From: WRCA01 sp964587855
GTDB taxonomy: Bacteria; Pseudomonadota; Alphaproteobacteria; Rs-D84
Length of the DNA stretch: 64,000 nucleotides
NCBI GenBank assembly: GCA_964587855.1
Contig: CAZPLT010000003.1
Location: 1-64,000, forward strand
Direction of reading: 5' to 3'
In this document: positions 35,388-44,558 of the stretch, piece by piece
Numbering within the stretch: the stretch's first letter is position 1
Layout: every line of letters starts with the position of its first letter
The notes under the pieces: generated by a model
Told to the model about the DNA's origin: nothing
Database searches by the model: none
What the model saw: the letters and a program-made list of their open reading frames with translations, nothing else
Made by a program: the position numbers and the translations under genes

Positions 35388-35855
35388 ATGGAAAAAAAGC
35401 CAATATCAAAGCAAGGGTTCGAAGCATTGAATGCCGAGTTAAAGCATTTGCGTGAAATTGATCGGCCAGAAATTATCAAGGTTGTTCAATGGGCCCGTTC
35501 TTTGGGGGATTTATCTGAAAATGCGGATTATACAGGCGCAAAAGAAAAACAGCGTATTATAGATTCTAGAATCAAGTTTCTAGAAGATTACATCAAAGAA
35601 TCAATGGTTATTGATTTAGATACGTTATCTGGGAATCGTATTACATTTGGCGCATCTGTCGTTGCCGAAGATTCAGATGGTAATTTAATGCAATGCAAAA
35701 TTTTGTCTGATGTAGAAGCGGACGGCAAAACAGTTATCGCTTGCACCAGTCCCGTTGGACGATCTTTTATTGGAAAATGTGTTGGTGATACTTGTTTTGT
35801 TCGAACCCCCAGTGGCGAAAAAGAATATGAAATAATAGAAGTGAAATTTAAATAA
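35388..35855 (+). CDS. greA: transcription elongation factor GreA
   Basis: GreA rescues backtracked RNA polymerase by stimulating transcript cleavage. The 155-aa protein has the N-terminal coiled coil (EALNAELKHLREIDRPEII through SENADYTGAKEKQRIIDSR), whose tip carries the acidic residues, and the C-terminal FKBP-like domain (DTLSGNRITFGASVV; SPVGRSFIGKCVGD). AAAGGA lies just upstream. mutL starts at the base after its stop. Confidence 0.95.
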   Translation: MEKKPISKQGFEALNAELKHLREIDRPEIIKVVQWARSLGDLSENADYTGAKEKQRIIDSRIKFLEDYIKESMVIDLDTLSGNRITFGASVVAEDSDGNLMQCKILSDVEADGKTVIACTSPVGRSFIGKCVGDTCFVRTPSGEKEYEIIEVKFK

Positions 35856-37526
35856 ATGCCAGTTCGTATATTGCCTGATTTTTTAATAAATCAAATCGCC
35901 GCAGGCGAGGTGGTTGAACGTCCAGCCAGTGTTGTAAAAGAACTGATTGAAAATGCGCTGGATGCCGGCGCGGATCAAATTGTCGTTGATGTTATTGATG
36001 GTGGACGAACCCTTATATCTGTTATTGATAATGGACGGGGAATGGATCGGGATGACTTAGCAAACAGCATAAAACGTCATGCCACCAGCAAATTACCATC
36101 AGATGATTTATTAGATATAAACTTTATGGGATTTCGCGGCGAAGCATTGCCATCAATTGCCAGTGTCAGTGATATGAGTATTGATACAAATGGTTTAGTG
36201 TTAAATGCCACGACTGGTGAAATTAAACCCAGTTCTTGGGAATCGGGTACACGAATTCGTGTTGAAAATTTATTTGCAAAAACACCGGCCAGATTAAAAT
36301 TTTTACGCAGCGATCGTGCAGAAATGATGTCTGTGGTAGAGGTTGTAAAACGCTTAGCAATGGCGCGACCAGATGTTGGATTTACGCTGAATAATAAATG
36401 GCGTTTTCCAAAAGGGCAGCCTTTAATAGAAAGAGTTATTGCTGTTATTGGGGACGAAGCAGAAGGTCGTATGCTGGAAATAAATTATGAAAATAATGGT
36501 TTGAAACTTTCTGGTTTTACATCCGAACCAACGTTAAGACGCGCGTCATCAATCGACCAGTATTTATTTGTAAATGGCCGTCCAGTCAAGGACAAGGTTT
36601 TAATTGGTGCACTGCGCGCGGCATATATGGATGTTATGCATGCTCGTGAATTTCCATTGTGCGCATTGTATTTGAATGTATCCCCACGCGAAGTTGATGT
36701 GAATGTATCTCCATCCAAGACCGAGGTTCATTTTTTAGAACCTGCCCATATCCGTGGATTTATAATTAAAACACTGCGAAACTCGTTGGCTGTGCCAATG
36801 GCGGGATTTGTTGTTCGTGGTGAAATTCCAACGCCTGTATCAAATCAAATTCAGCAAAATATATTTAATAATAATACTGATTATTTTCTTGTTCGCGAGC
36901 AGGTAAAAGAAATTATTCAACCACAAATAAATAATGAAAATAATTGTCATCAATCTTCGTCTTTTCCATTGGGGCGAGTAATTGGTCAGATTGGTAACAA
37001 GTATATTTTATCAGAAAGTGAAAAGGGATTGATAATAACTGATCAGCATGCAGCGCATGAAAGAATTACTTATGAAAAATTAAGAACTCATAAAATTAAA
37101 ACCCAAAGCTTGTTGGTCCCAATGGTTATTAAATTAAAGCCCGAGGAAGTTTCCGCTGTTTTGGAAGTATTAGAAGAATTGCAAGAAAGTGGGCTGGTCT
37201 TGTCCGAATTTGGTGAAGATTCCATAGCAATTAATGAAAAGCCCGCCGATTGGGATTTGGATTGGACAGCGTTATTAAAAAATATAGCAGCCGAGGTTTT
37301 ATCAAATGGACATTCGTCCCAGCTGCATGAAAAGCTGCATTTGAAACTGGCAAATTATGCGTGTCATCATTCGGTGCGGGCAGGGCAAAGATTAACCCCA
37401 GAGTCAATGGACGCCTTATTACGAGACATTGAACAAACAGAAAGGGGCGGGGAATGTAACCATGGTCGCCCAGTTTATAAATTGATTTCTTTTGCCGAAT
37501 TAGATGGGTGGTTCGAAAGAATCTGA
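35856..37526 (+). CDS. mutL: DNA mismatch repair endonuclease MutL
   Basis: MutL couples MutS mismatch recognition to strand incision. The 556-aa protein has the GHKL ATPase N-terminus (IAAGEVVERPASVVKELIEN, DNGRGM, GFRGEALPSIASV) and a C-terminal dimerisation domain. The motif DQHAAHERITYE matches DQHA(x)2E(x)4E, so this is the endonuclease-type MutL of bacteria lacking MutH. The C-terminal region includes ACHHSVRAGQ and CNHGRP, typical of the metal site. The gene abuts greA without spacing. Confidence 0.95.
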   Translation: MPVRILPDFLINQIAAGEVVERPASVVKELIENALDAGADQIVVDVIDGGRTLISVIDNGRGMDRDDLANSIKRHATSKLPSDDLLDINFMGFRGEALPSIASVSDMSIDTNGLVLNATTGEIKPSSWESGTRIRVENLFAKTPARLKFLRSDRAEMMSVVEVVKRLAMARPDVGFTLNNKWRFPKGQPLIERVIAVIGDEAEGRMLEINYENNGLKLSGFTSEPTLRRASSIDQYLFVNGRPVKDKVLIGALRAAYMDVMHAREFPLCALYLNVSPREVDVNVSPSKTEVHFLEPAHIRGFIIKTLRNSLAVPMAGFVVRGEIPTPVSNQIQQNIFNNNTDYFLVREQVKEIIQPQINNENNCHQSSSFPLGRVIGQIGNKYILSESEKGLIITDQHAAHERITYEKLRTHKIKTQSLLVPMVIKLKPEEVSAVLEVLEELQESGLVLSEFGEDSIAINEKPADWDLDWTALLKNIAAEVLSNGHSSQLHEKLHLKLANYACHHSVRAGQRLTPESMDALLRDIEQTERGGECNHGRPVYKLISFAELDGWFERI

Positions 37527-37543
37527 TAACCGCTAGATTTCTA

Positions 37544-37572
37544 TTTACAAAACCCTAAATTTTTACTATAAA
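37544..37572 (+). promoter_or_regulatory. promoter of yajC-secD-secF
   Basis: TTTACA (37544-37549) and TATAAA (37567-37572) are 17 bases apart, followed by an AAGGAG ribosome site before the yajC ATG at 37601. Confidence 0.65.
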
Positions 37573-37600
37573 TCGTTCATAAACCAAGGAGAAAATATAT

Positions 37601-37900
37601 ATGAATACAGATGTTATAAATACAACAATGCCAGCTGCACCAAAAAATGATGTTTGGGGAATGGTTATTTATTGTGCTATTATTTTTGCTATAATTTATT
37701 TCTTTATGATTATGCCAAATAAGCGCCGCATGAAAGAATATCAAAAAATGTTGGATAGCTTAAAGGTTGGCAATCGCGTTTTGGCAGCTGGTATATATGG
37801 TACAATTAAAAAGATTGGTGAAAAAACCATAGAACTGGAAATTGCCAAAGGCGTAGTCATAGAAGTTTCCAAAAACGCAGTTGCAAACATAGAAAAATAA
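37601..37900 (+). CDS. yajC: preprotein translocase subunit YajC
   Basis: YajC associates with SecDF at the Sec translocon. The 99-aa protein has a single membrane helix (MVIYCAIIFAIIYFFMIMP, about 24-42) and then the cytoplasmic domain with the family motif RRMKEYQKMLDSLKVGNRVL and GIYGTIKKIGEKTIELEI. Size and order (yajC-secD-secF) are typical. It has its own promoter and an AAGGAG site. Confidence 0.93.
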   Translation: MNTDVINTTMPAAPKNDVWGMVIYCAIIFAIIYFFMIMPNKRRMKEYQKMLDSLKVGNRVLAAGIYGTIKKIGEKTIELEIAKGVVIEVSKNAVANIEK

Positions 37901-37922
37901 ATTTTAAATCAAGGCTTTTGTT

Positions 37923-39479
37923 ATGCTGAAAAAAATCGTAATAACACTGGTTGCTGTATTCGGCGTATTGTTGGCTGTGCCAACAATGTTCCCAAATTCG
38001 GCAAAACATTTTCCATCTTGGATACAACCAATATCCTTGGGACTGGATCTAAAGGGCGGGGCGCAATTATTGTTAGAAGTTGATACAGATACAATGATGC
38101 ATGAAAAATCTGTTCAATTGTATGACGAAGCACGCACAGCACTGATTAATCGTGACAAGGGTGTTATCCGTTTTTCAGATTTGCGTAATATAAATGGCAC
38201 AGTGTCTTTGGTTGTGAGAAGCTCTGACGATGTTTCCAAAGCGCGAGGGCGTTTACGTAGCGAGCTGGGAGATGGTGTGGATATCGAGGCAGATGGGAAT
38301 AAAATAACTTTGTCTTATTCTGAAAAACAACGTGCTCAAATTATAGAAGATGCTTTATCACGCAGTATTGAAATTGTTCGCCGTCGTATTGATGCGCTGG
38401 GAACAAAAGAACCATCTATTCAATCGCAAGGCGGAAAATATATCTTGGTTCAATTGCCAGGTGTTGATAATCCAGAACGTATAAAAGACTTGATCGGTCA
38501 AACAGCAAAAATGACATTTCATTTGGTAAATGAAGATGTTTCGTCAGATCAAATTGCACGTGGACATGCGCCAAGCGGCACCGAATTTTTACCTATGATG
38601 AATATGCCAAATCAAGTTGTGCCTGTTTATTCACATGTAGAAGTATCTGGGGAATCATTGACTGATTCCAAAGCAGACCTGGACCAGCAAAATAATATGC
38701 CAGTTGTCACAACGGTTTTTGATTCAACTGGTGCGCGTAAATTTGCACGTCTGACAACAGAACATGTTGGTGAAAGATTTGCAATTGTTCTGGATGGCAA
38801 GGTTTTATCTGCCCCAAATATTCGCGAACCAATTCCAGGTGGTCGTGGTCAAATTTCCGGTGGATTTACTTTGCAAGAAGCAAAAGATTTGGCTGTTCTT
38901 TTACGCAGCGGTGCATTGCCAGCGCCACTTCGTGTCATAGAAGAACGTTCAGTTGGTGCGGGGCTGGGGGCAGATACAATTGCAGCTGGAAAACTGGGCA
39001 GTATAATTGGTGCCGCATTTATTATGTTATTTATTTTACTGATTTATCGTGGATTTGGAATTAATGCCGATATTGTTTTACTGGTTAATTTAATGATGAT
39101 TATTGGAATATCTGCATTACTGGGTGCAACATTGACGTTGCCCGGAATCGCAGGTATAACATTGACATTAGGTATGGCTGTTGATGCTAATATTCTTCCG
39201 TTTGAACGAATTAGGGACGAGATGCGTGCGGGTAGCAGTCCATTACGTGCAGTTGATGCCGGATTTGATCGCGCGCTTAAAACAGTTATTGATGCGAATT
39301 TAACCACTCTTATTTGCGCATTGGTTTTGTTCCAATTCGGCGCGGGACCAATTCGTGGTTTTGCAGTAACTTTGTCTATTGGTATTATTACGACTTTGTT
39401 TACCTGTATCCCATTGTCAAAAATGCTGATAGATTTCCAGATGAATGGAAAAAATAAAAAAATTGGTTTTGTAAAATAA
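37923..39479 (+). CDS. secD: protein translocase subunit SecD
   Basis: SecD with SecF uses the proton motive force to pull proteins out of the Sec channel. The 518-aa protein has an N-terminal helix, SLGLDLKGGAQLLLEVD, the periplasmic P1 head (VRRRIDALGTKEPSIQSQG; GVDNPERIKDLIG), and five C-terminal helices with the GAGLGADTIAAGKLGS loop and AVDANILPFERIRDEMR, the conserved D-containing SecD/F region. It lies 22 bases after yajC. Confidence 0.96.
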   Translation: MLKKIVITLVAVFGVLLAVPTMFPNSAKHFPSWIQPISLGLDLKGGAQLLLEVDTDTMMHEKSVQLYDEARTALINRDKGVIRFSDLRNINGTVSLVVRSSDDVSKARGRLRSELGDGVDIEADGNKITLSYSEKQRAQIIEDALSRSIEIVRRRIDALGTKEPSIQSQGGKYILVQLPGVDNPERIKDLIGQTAKMTFHLVNEDVSSDQIARGHAPSGTEFLPMMNMPNQVVPVYSHVEVSGESLTDSKADLDQQNNMPVVTTVFDSTGARKFARLTTEHVGERFAIVLDGKVLSAPNIREPIPGGRGQISGGFTLQEAKDLAVLLRSGALPAPLRVIEERSVGAGLGADTIAAGKLGSIIGAAFIMLFILLIYRGFGINADIVLLVNLMMIIGISALLGATLTLPGIAGITLTLGMAVDANILPFERIRDEMRAGSSPLRAVDAGFDRALKTVIDANLTTLICALVLFQFGAGPIRGFAVTLSIGIITTLFTCIPLSKMLIDFQMNGKNKKIGFVK

Positions 39480-39490
39480 AGGATTTAGTT

Positions 39491-40351
39491 ATGCAATTGC
39501 ATTTTATGAAATATCGTAAATTATCGTACTGGATTTCAGGAACTTTGGTTTTGCTTTCGATTTTATCACTTGCTTTTCGTGGTTTAAATTATGGTATTGA
39601 TTTTGCTGGTGGAATTTCTATGGGGGTTTCATCAAAATCACCAGATTATACAATTGATAAAATGCGCAGTGATTTGGCTGCGTTCAAGCCAGAATTGCAA
39701 TCTGTATCAGGTGGGAACATCTTGGTTCGCATAGGACTGGAAAAGGGCGCCAGTGAAGATGTTCAAAACAAGGCCGTTACAGATATAAAAAATATCTTTG
39801 GTGATCGTGTTTCTTATAATCAGGTTCAAATTGTCGGTCCAAAAATAGGTGGGGAACTTATTCGTGGTGGTATATTGGCTGTATTGTTCTCGTTCTTGTT
39901 GATGAGCTTGTATGTCTGGATAAGGTATAAGGGCGGTTATGCAATTGGATCTTTGATTTCATTGGTTTTGGACTTTATTTTAATGTTTGGATTTTTCAGT
40001 GTTATTGGAATGGAATTTAATCAAACATCTATCGCGGTTATTTTAATGGGTATTGGATATTCTATAAATGATAAAGTTGTGAACTATGATCGAATAGAAG
40101 AAAATGCAAAACGTTATCATAAAATGCCACAAGGCGAATTAATAGATTTATCTATAAATGAAATGATGCGCAGAACAATTTTGACCAGCACAACTACGTT
40201 GCTTGGTATGATTGCCTTGTATTTATTTAGTGGTTCTGTTTTGCGAGACTTTTCCTTATCTATGATTTTTGCTATAGTTATGGGAACACTGACATCAGTT
40301 TACATTTCTAATGTTGTTCTGTACCACTTTGATTTAAGAAAGGATAGTTAA
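39491..40351 (+). CDS. secF: protein translocase subunit SecF
   Basis: This is the SecF partner of SecD, 286 aa with six predicted helices. It has the SecF hallmark NYGIDFAGGISMGV after the first helix, GPKIGGELIRGGILAVLFS, IGYSINDKVVNYDRIEENAK (DxxVV motif, where D-D-K-V replaces the usual DTVVV: here N-D-K-V-V) and TTTLLGMIALYLFSG. It follows secD by 11 bases. The order and length are typical. Confidence 0.95.
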   Translation: MQLHFMKYRKLSYWISGTLVLLSILSLAFRGLNYGIDFAGGISMGVSSKSPDYTIDKMRSDLAAFKPELQSVSGGNILVRIGLEKGASEDVQNKAVTDIKNIFGDRVSYNQVQIVGPKIGGELIRGGILAVLFSFLLMSLYVWIRYKGGYAIGSLISLVLDFILMFGFFSVIGMEFNQTSIAVILMGIGYSINDKVVNYDRIEENAKRYHKMPQGELIDLSINEMMRRTILTSTTTLLGMIALYLFSGSVLRDFSLSMIFAIVMGTLTSVYISNVVLYHFDLRKDS

Positions 40352-40375
40352 GAACAATAAAGGGAAGGAGAAAAA

Positions 40376-41881
40376 ATGAGAAAGTTATTTTTAATAGTTA
40401 CCATTTGTTTTTTGCCCTTTATTGCATCGGCATCTGATTTTTTTGACCCAGAAATATCAGTGATAGACGGCATCAAAGTGCATGAAACTTCCGCATTTTT
40501 TGCAGAGGTTTTTGAAAAGTTGTCAGATGCGGATTTTGCTGGTAAAGATATTAGAACCGCTATGGAATCTTTGGAAACTTTATCGCCAGATGTTAAAATT
40601 GCCACAACCGATAGTCGTATAGTAATTGTTCATGCTGGTGATATGATTGGAAACTGGCCACGTCCAGCGGATAACGACTGGAAAGGGTTGGGGGAAATTA
40701 CAACAGCGTTATTATTAAAAATACGTGAATCAGACCCAAAGATTGCTGAACAATCCGGCGATATTTTTGGTTCTGTAGCAGTTGATACAATTATACATTC
40801 TTTGGATAAAAATGGACGTTATGTTACATCAATAAAAATTGATGATGGTAAAATTTTAACCAGCGCGGGTTTGCAGGGTAAGCGTGACCAGTTGGGCAAT
40901 TGGCGTGTCGAGGGTGTAGTAAGAGATTCCCAAGCAGATGAATCTGGAATAAGAGAAGGGGATTTAATTGTTGGGATAAATGGTAAAGATATTAAAAAAA
41001 TGTCTGATTCTGAATTAGCGGCTACATTTGAAGGATTAAATTCTGGAACATTAAAGTTAAAGGTTGCAACACCAGGAGGCACCAAGAAAATAGTTTTGCG
41101 TCGTGCGAGCGTTATTATGGCAGATGCAGATATAATTTGGAGACAGGCCACCCCAGAACAGAAAATAAAAATTCTTGAAATTGTGGTTTATAACATATCT
41201 GAAAATTCAGTTGCCATAGTAAATGAAGCATTACACAAATATACAGAAGCATCCGGAATAATTTTGGATATGAGAACTGCACATGGCGGTGATGAGCGTG
41301 CAGCTGCAAAACTTGCTGGATTATTCTTGGGGGCTGTACCAGTTATGCATATTGATGATGGGGCAAATGAAGAACTGGAAGTAATTCCAGGGGGTGACGC
41401 CATAACGAATGTGCCGGTTGTAATTTTGGTATCTAATCAGACCCAGGGAACAGCCGAAGCAATAGCTCTTGCATTTAATGATAATGCTCGTGGCGTATTG
41501 GTTGGAACACCAACAGCAGCCAATGCAAAATTAGTTAGAAAAACAGAATTATCAAATGGCGCAGTGCTTGAAATAGGAAGTCGCAGTATTAAAAGCGGAC
41601 GTGGTACAATGATTGATGATCGTGGTGTTTTCCCATTGGTTTGTTTATCTAATATCAGAAATGATATTCAGCAAAATGCTTTCTTTGTAAATATTCTTAA
41701 CGGGGACTTTAATGCTATAAATTTTAACGGGGAAAAATCTGTTGATGTAAACGCTATTCGAAAAGGGTGTCCAAATATAAAATCTGGTGAAGATGAAGAT
41801 GCTGTTGCATTAGCGATATCAATAGAACTTTTGACTGATAAAAAGGTATATGAAAAGTTGCTTGAAAATGTTTCTGAATAA
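40376..41881 (+). CDS. exported S41/CtpA-like peptidase homologue with an altered active site
   Basis: This 501-aa protein has a signal peptide (LFLIVTICFLPFIASASD), a long N-terminal domain, a PDZ domain (about 165-235; VVRDSQADESGIREGDLIVG) and an S41-like domain (IILDMRTAHGGDERAA; VVILVSNQTQGTAEAIALAF; RGVLVGTPTAANAKL). In active C-terminal processing peptidases the corresponding stretches read about SASASEI and TFGKG, supplying the Ser-Lys dyad. Here they are GTAEAI and TAANAK: Thr at the Ser position, and the Lys shifted by one. It is likely catalytically impaired or uses a variant dyad. It follows secF by 24 bases with a GGAAGGAG site. Confidence 0.7.
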   Translation: MRKLFLIVTICFLPFIASASDFFDPEISVIDGIKVHETSAFFAEVFEKLSDADFAGKDIRTAMESLETLSPDVKIATTDSRIVIVHAGDMIGNWPRPADNDWKGLGEITTALLLKIRESDPKIAEQSGDIFGSVAVDTIIHSLDKNGRYVTSIKIDDGKILTSAGLQGKRDQLGNWRVEGVVRDSQADESGIREGDLIVGINGKDIKKMSDSELAATFEGLNSGTLKLKVATPGGTKKIVLRRASVIMADADIIWRQATPEQKIKILEIVVYNISENSVAIVNEALHKYTEASGIILDMRTAHGGDERAAAKLAGLFLGAVPVMHIDDGANEELEVIPGGDAITNVPVVILVSNQTQGTAEAIALAFNDNARGVLVGTPTAANAKLVRKTELSNGAVLEIGSRSIKSGRGTMIDDRGVFPLVCLSNIRNDIQQNAFFVNILNGDFNAINFNGEKSVDVNAIRKGCPNIKSGEDEDAVALAISIELLTDKKVYEKLLENVSE

Positions 41882-42545
41882 AAATAATAAACTTAAATGG
41901 AAATTAATTCTTATTTCAACCGTCGTTGTAATGGCTTTGTGCTTGATTGGGATATTCTGGTTAGACACACCATTGTTTATTTTTATACATCAATTTGATG
42001 GTGTTTGGACAAAGGTATTTGATGTTGTGTTTGCTTCTAAAATATGGATCAGATTTTCATTTTTTGCATTGGTAATAGCTTTAGTTTTTAATTCTAAAAA
42101 AATCATTAATCAAATAAGAAATTTAAAAGAGTATACTTTTCGTAATTTATGGGAAAATCGTAGAAATATTTTTAATAATAAATGGATAATTGCCTCCTTT
42201 TCTGTCTTTTGTTCGGTTTTTCTGGCAGGTGCAATTGGTAAAGTACTTAAAATTTCTATAGGGCGCATGAGACCAAAATTTTTAGAAGCATTGGGTCAAA
42301 CTGGTTTTTATCCATTTACAAACGAATGGGATTTTAATTCTATGCCATCTGGACATGCAATCACGTCCTTTGCTGCATTAGTAATGATAGGTTTAATGTT
42401 TCCAAAATATAAATGGCTGACTTGGACATTAGCGATAGTTATTGGTTTGTCACGCATCGCGTTTGGTGTGCATTTCCCCAGCGATGTTTTATTGGGTGCG
42501 TTCTTGGGTATGCTTATTGCAGATTTTACAAAGGCAAAGATATAA
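41850..42545 (+). CDS. PAP2-family membrane phosphatase
   Basis: This protein of about 231 aa has several membrane helices and the full PAP2 acid-phosphatase triad: KISIGRMRP (motif 1), MPSGHAITSF (PSGH, motif 2) and SRIAFGVHFPSDVLLG (SR-x5-H-x3-D, motif 3). Such enzymes dephosphorylate undecaprenyl pyrophosphate, phosphatidylglycerophosphate or lipid A. Which one cannot be told. The start is uncertain: ATG 41850 (AAGG 4 bases upstream) or ATG 41868. Both overlap the end of the S41-like gene. Confidence 0.85.
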   Translation: MKSCLKMFLNKNNKLKWKLILISTVVVMALCLIGIFWLDTPLFIFIHQFDGVWTKVFDVVFASKIWIRFSFFALVIALVFNSKKIINQIRNLKEYTFRNLWENRRNIFNNKWIIASFSVFCSVFLAGAIGKVLKISIGRMRPKFLEALGQTGFYPFTNEWDFNSMPSGHAITSFAALVMIGLMFPKYKWLTWTLAIVIGLSRIAFGVHFPSDVLLGAFLGMLIADFTKAKI

Positions 42546-42555
42546 TCATTTTGTC

Positions 42556-42584
42556 TTGATACTTACCCCTTTTTGTGATAAAAT
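42556..42584 (+). promoter_or_regulatory. promoter of the outer-membrane barrel genes
   Basis: TTGATA (42556-42561) and TAAAAT (42579-42584) are 17 bases apart, about 30 bases before the ATG at 42615. Confidence 0.65.
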
Positions 42585-42614
42585 TTAAACATAATTATAG
42601 CCAAAGGTTAAATA

Positions 42615-43787
42615 ATGAAACAGCTTCAATTTGTTTTTGCAGCCACCGTCGGTATTGCTTGTATTTCTGCTGGGGCAAATGGTGCAACAAGATACTCGAA
42701 TGCAACAAAAAGGAACGAATTGTATCAAAATTACACTGGGTGCAATTATAGTGGATGTAAACCAACTGCTGCACCAGTGGAACAACAAACTTGGGATAGC
42801 AACAAACCAACATCATATGAACCTGCTGCTCGAAAAACAACAACCAAGACAAAAGCTTCTACGGACAAGGTTGTATTAGCTGATCCTTTCTTTCAACCTG
42901 CTAAGGGGCATTTTGGAAGTTTAACTGATCTGGGATATGCCCAAAATACCTATGATTTCGAAATAACCGAAGCTTTGGGCGGCGGTTGGGATGGTTTAAC
43001 GGGAGATTGGAATGCAAGTGAAATTGCTGTTAAAGAAGATTTAAGCTTTGGTATCACAGATGATCTTGTTTTGATGGGTATGGTGAAATACGCAAGCACT
43101 CAATATGAAATGAATTGGGATGCGTTCGGAACTGATCCTGCATCGACAGACACTTTGGACGATAATGGAATAGCCATATGGGGTTTGGGCGCTCAATGGA
43201 AATTCTTTGAGGATGCTAATAATGTTGATAACTTGGGTTTGTTTTTCCAATCTTCGGATATGGCAAAAAATATAATGGCCAGTGGCAAGTTTGGATTTAA
43301 AACAACCCCAGATACTACATTTTATGGCTTGGCAAATTTAGCATACATTATGTGGGAAAATACATCGTATGGTAATGGTATAGTCAGTAATACCGGTCAA
43401 GTTGCATATATGGCATTTGAACGTGATGTTTCAAAAAGCTTTTATGCCGAAGGTGGAGCGGGGGTATTTACAAAATTGTCAGATCAATGGTCATTTGATG
43501 CAGAGGCAATCTTTGGCAGTTATTCTTGGCACAACCAGTTATATGCAAAAGCAGCAGTTTATTGGCAGCCAAATGATATGTTTGCTCTTGGTTTTTATGG
43601 GCGTGCTTCTTTATGGGATTCTGCAGATTCCGCGAAAGATATTTATATGTATACTTGGTGTGATAGCGTAACCAGCCAATGTTATATAAACGGAGATGCT
43701 ACTTTAAACGCAGAATATATGGGCACAACTGAAATAAACAAATACCAAGATATGCAAATTGGTGTTCAAGGAATGCTGTATTTTTAA
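42615..43787 (+). CDS. outer-membrane beta-barrel protein 1
   Basis: This is a 390-aa exported protein (signal MKQLQFVFAATVGIACISAGANGA). After a Thr/Lys/Pro-rich linker (about 30-85) it consists of alternating hydrophobic/aromatic strands and ends with a terminal aromatic (GVQGMLYF), as expected for an outer-membrane barrel recognised by BamA. No porin family could be named. It is paired with a shorter barrel gene 21 bases downstream. Two Cys pairs (CNYSGC; CDSVTSQC) might form loop disulfides. Confidence 0.7.
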   Translation: MKQLQFVFAATVGIACISAGANGATRYSNATKRNELYQNYTGCNYSGCKPTAAPVEQQTWDSNKPTSYEPAARKTTTKTKASTDKVVLADPFFQPAKGHFGSLTDLGYAQNTYDFEITEALGGGWDGLTGDWNASEIAVKEDLSFGITDDLVLMGMVKYASTQYEMNWDAFGTDPASTDTLDDNGIAIWGLGAQWKFFEDANNVDNLGLFFQSSDMAKNIMASGKFGFKTTPDTTFYGLANLAYIMWENTSYGNGIVSNTGQVAYMAFERDVSKSFYAEGGAGVFTKLSDQWSFDAEAIFGSYSWHNQLYAKAAVYWQPNDMFALGFYGRASLWDSADSAKDIYMYTWCDSVTSQCYINGDATLNAEYMGTTEINKYQDMQIGVQGMLYF

Positions 43788-43808
43788 TTAGTTAAACGGT
43801 AGTAAATA

Positions 43809-44528
43809 ATGAATTATTTTAAGAAAAATAAAAGTTTTATATTTGGGTGTGCGATTTGTTCTTTGTGTTTTGCATTTGGTGCAAATGGTGCGTATGCATC
43901 TGAATTTGATACCGAAGATCCAATGTATTTCGAACAGGCTCGGGATTTCACCCTTCGTGGTGGGTTATCGTTCGGAGATGAGATTTTAGATACAGGGGTC
44001 AGGGGGGCTTATGGAATAAACGATATATTTGTTTTGGGGGCAACTGTAAAATACCAACAAGATTTTGATGATGATCGTGATTATGACGGTTTTTCTTATA
44101 CTGGTATGGATGTTATGTATCGTGTATCTAATGATACTATTAAATCGGATATCTTTGGTGGGGTAAAATTTTCAGGCGATGCAGATCCCAGATTTGATAA
44201 AACAATTTATTTTGGTGGAGTTCGTATTGGACGCAGTTGGAATATAATTACAGTGTCTGGAACATTAAAAACCAGTTGGATTTTTGATGAATTGAATGGC
44301 ATGGCATGGATTGATATGATTCCGGATGCTTATTTCAGAATAGTACAAAATTGGCGTATTGGTGTTGGCGCAGATTTTCGCAAGGCTACAAATGCAGATT
44401 TTGATGCAACGATCGTAAGTGGAAAATTGGTTCGTCAATATGGACGCACACAATATGTTGGGTTTTGTGAATATGACTTTGAACAAAATGATATTAAATT
44501 TGGAACTAGATTAAACATTGCATTTTAA
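43809..44528 (+). CDS. outer-membrane beta-barrel protein 2
   Basis: This is a 239-aa exported protein with a signal ending at about AFGANGAYA. The mature protein has 8-12 probable strands (FTLRGGLSFGDEIL, GVRGAYGINDIFVLGATVKY and similar) and ends in FGTRLNIAF, a classic C-terminal Phe barrel signal. It shares the GANGA signal region and general design with the upstream barrel. No family identified. It ends at a strong terminator. Confidence 0.65.
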   Translation: MNYFKKNKSFIFGCAICSLCFAFGANGAYASEFDTEDPMYFEQARDFTLRGGLSFGDEILDTGVRGAYGINDIFVLGATVKYQQDFDDDRDYDGFSYTGMDVMYRVSNDTIKSDIFGGVKFSGDADPRFDKTIYFGGVRIGRSWNIITVSGTLKTSWIFDELNGMAWIDMIPDAYFRIVQNWRIGVGADFRKATNADFDATIVSGKLVRQYGRTQYVGFCEYDFEQNDIKFGTRLNIAF

Positions 44529-44556
44529 GAAAATCCCGCATTTTGCGGGATTTTTT
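44529..44556. terminator. bidirectional terminator, barrel 2/rarA
   Basis: AAATCCCGC (44531-44539) and GCGGGATTT (44545-44553) enclose an ATTTT loop, with A's before and T's after. It sits between the convergent barrel and rarA genes. Confidence 0.9.
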
Positions 44557-44558
44557 AA

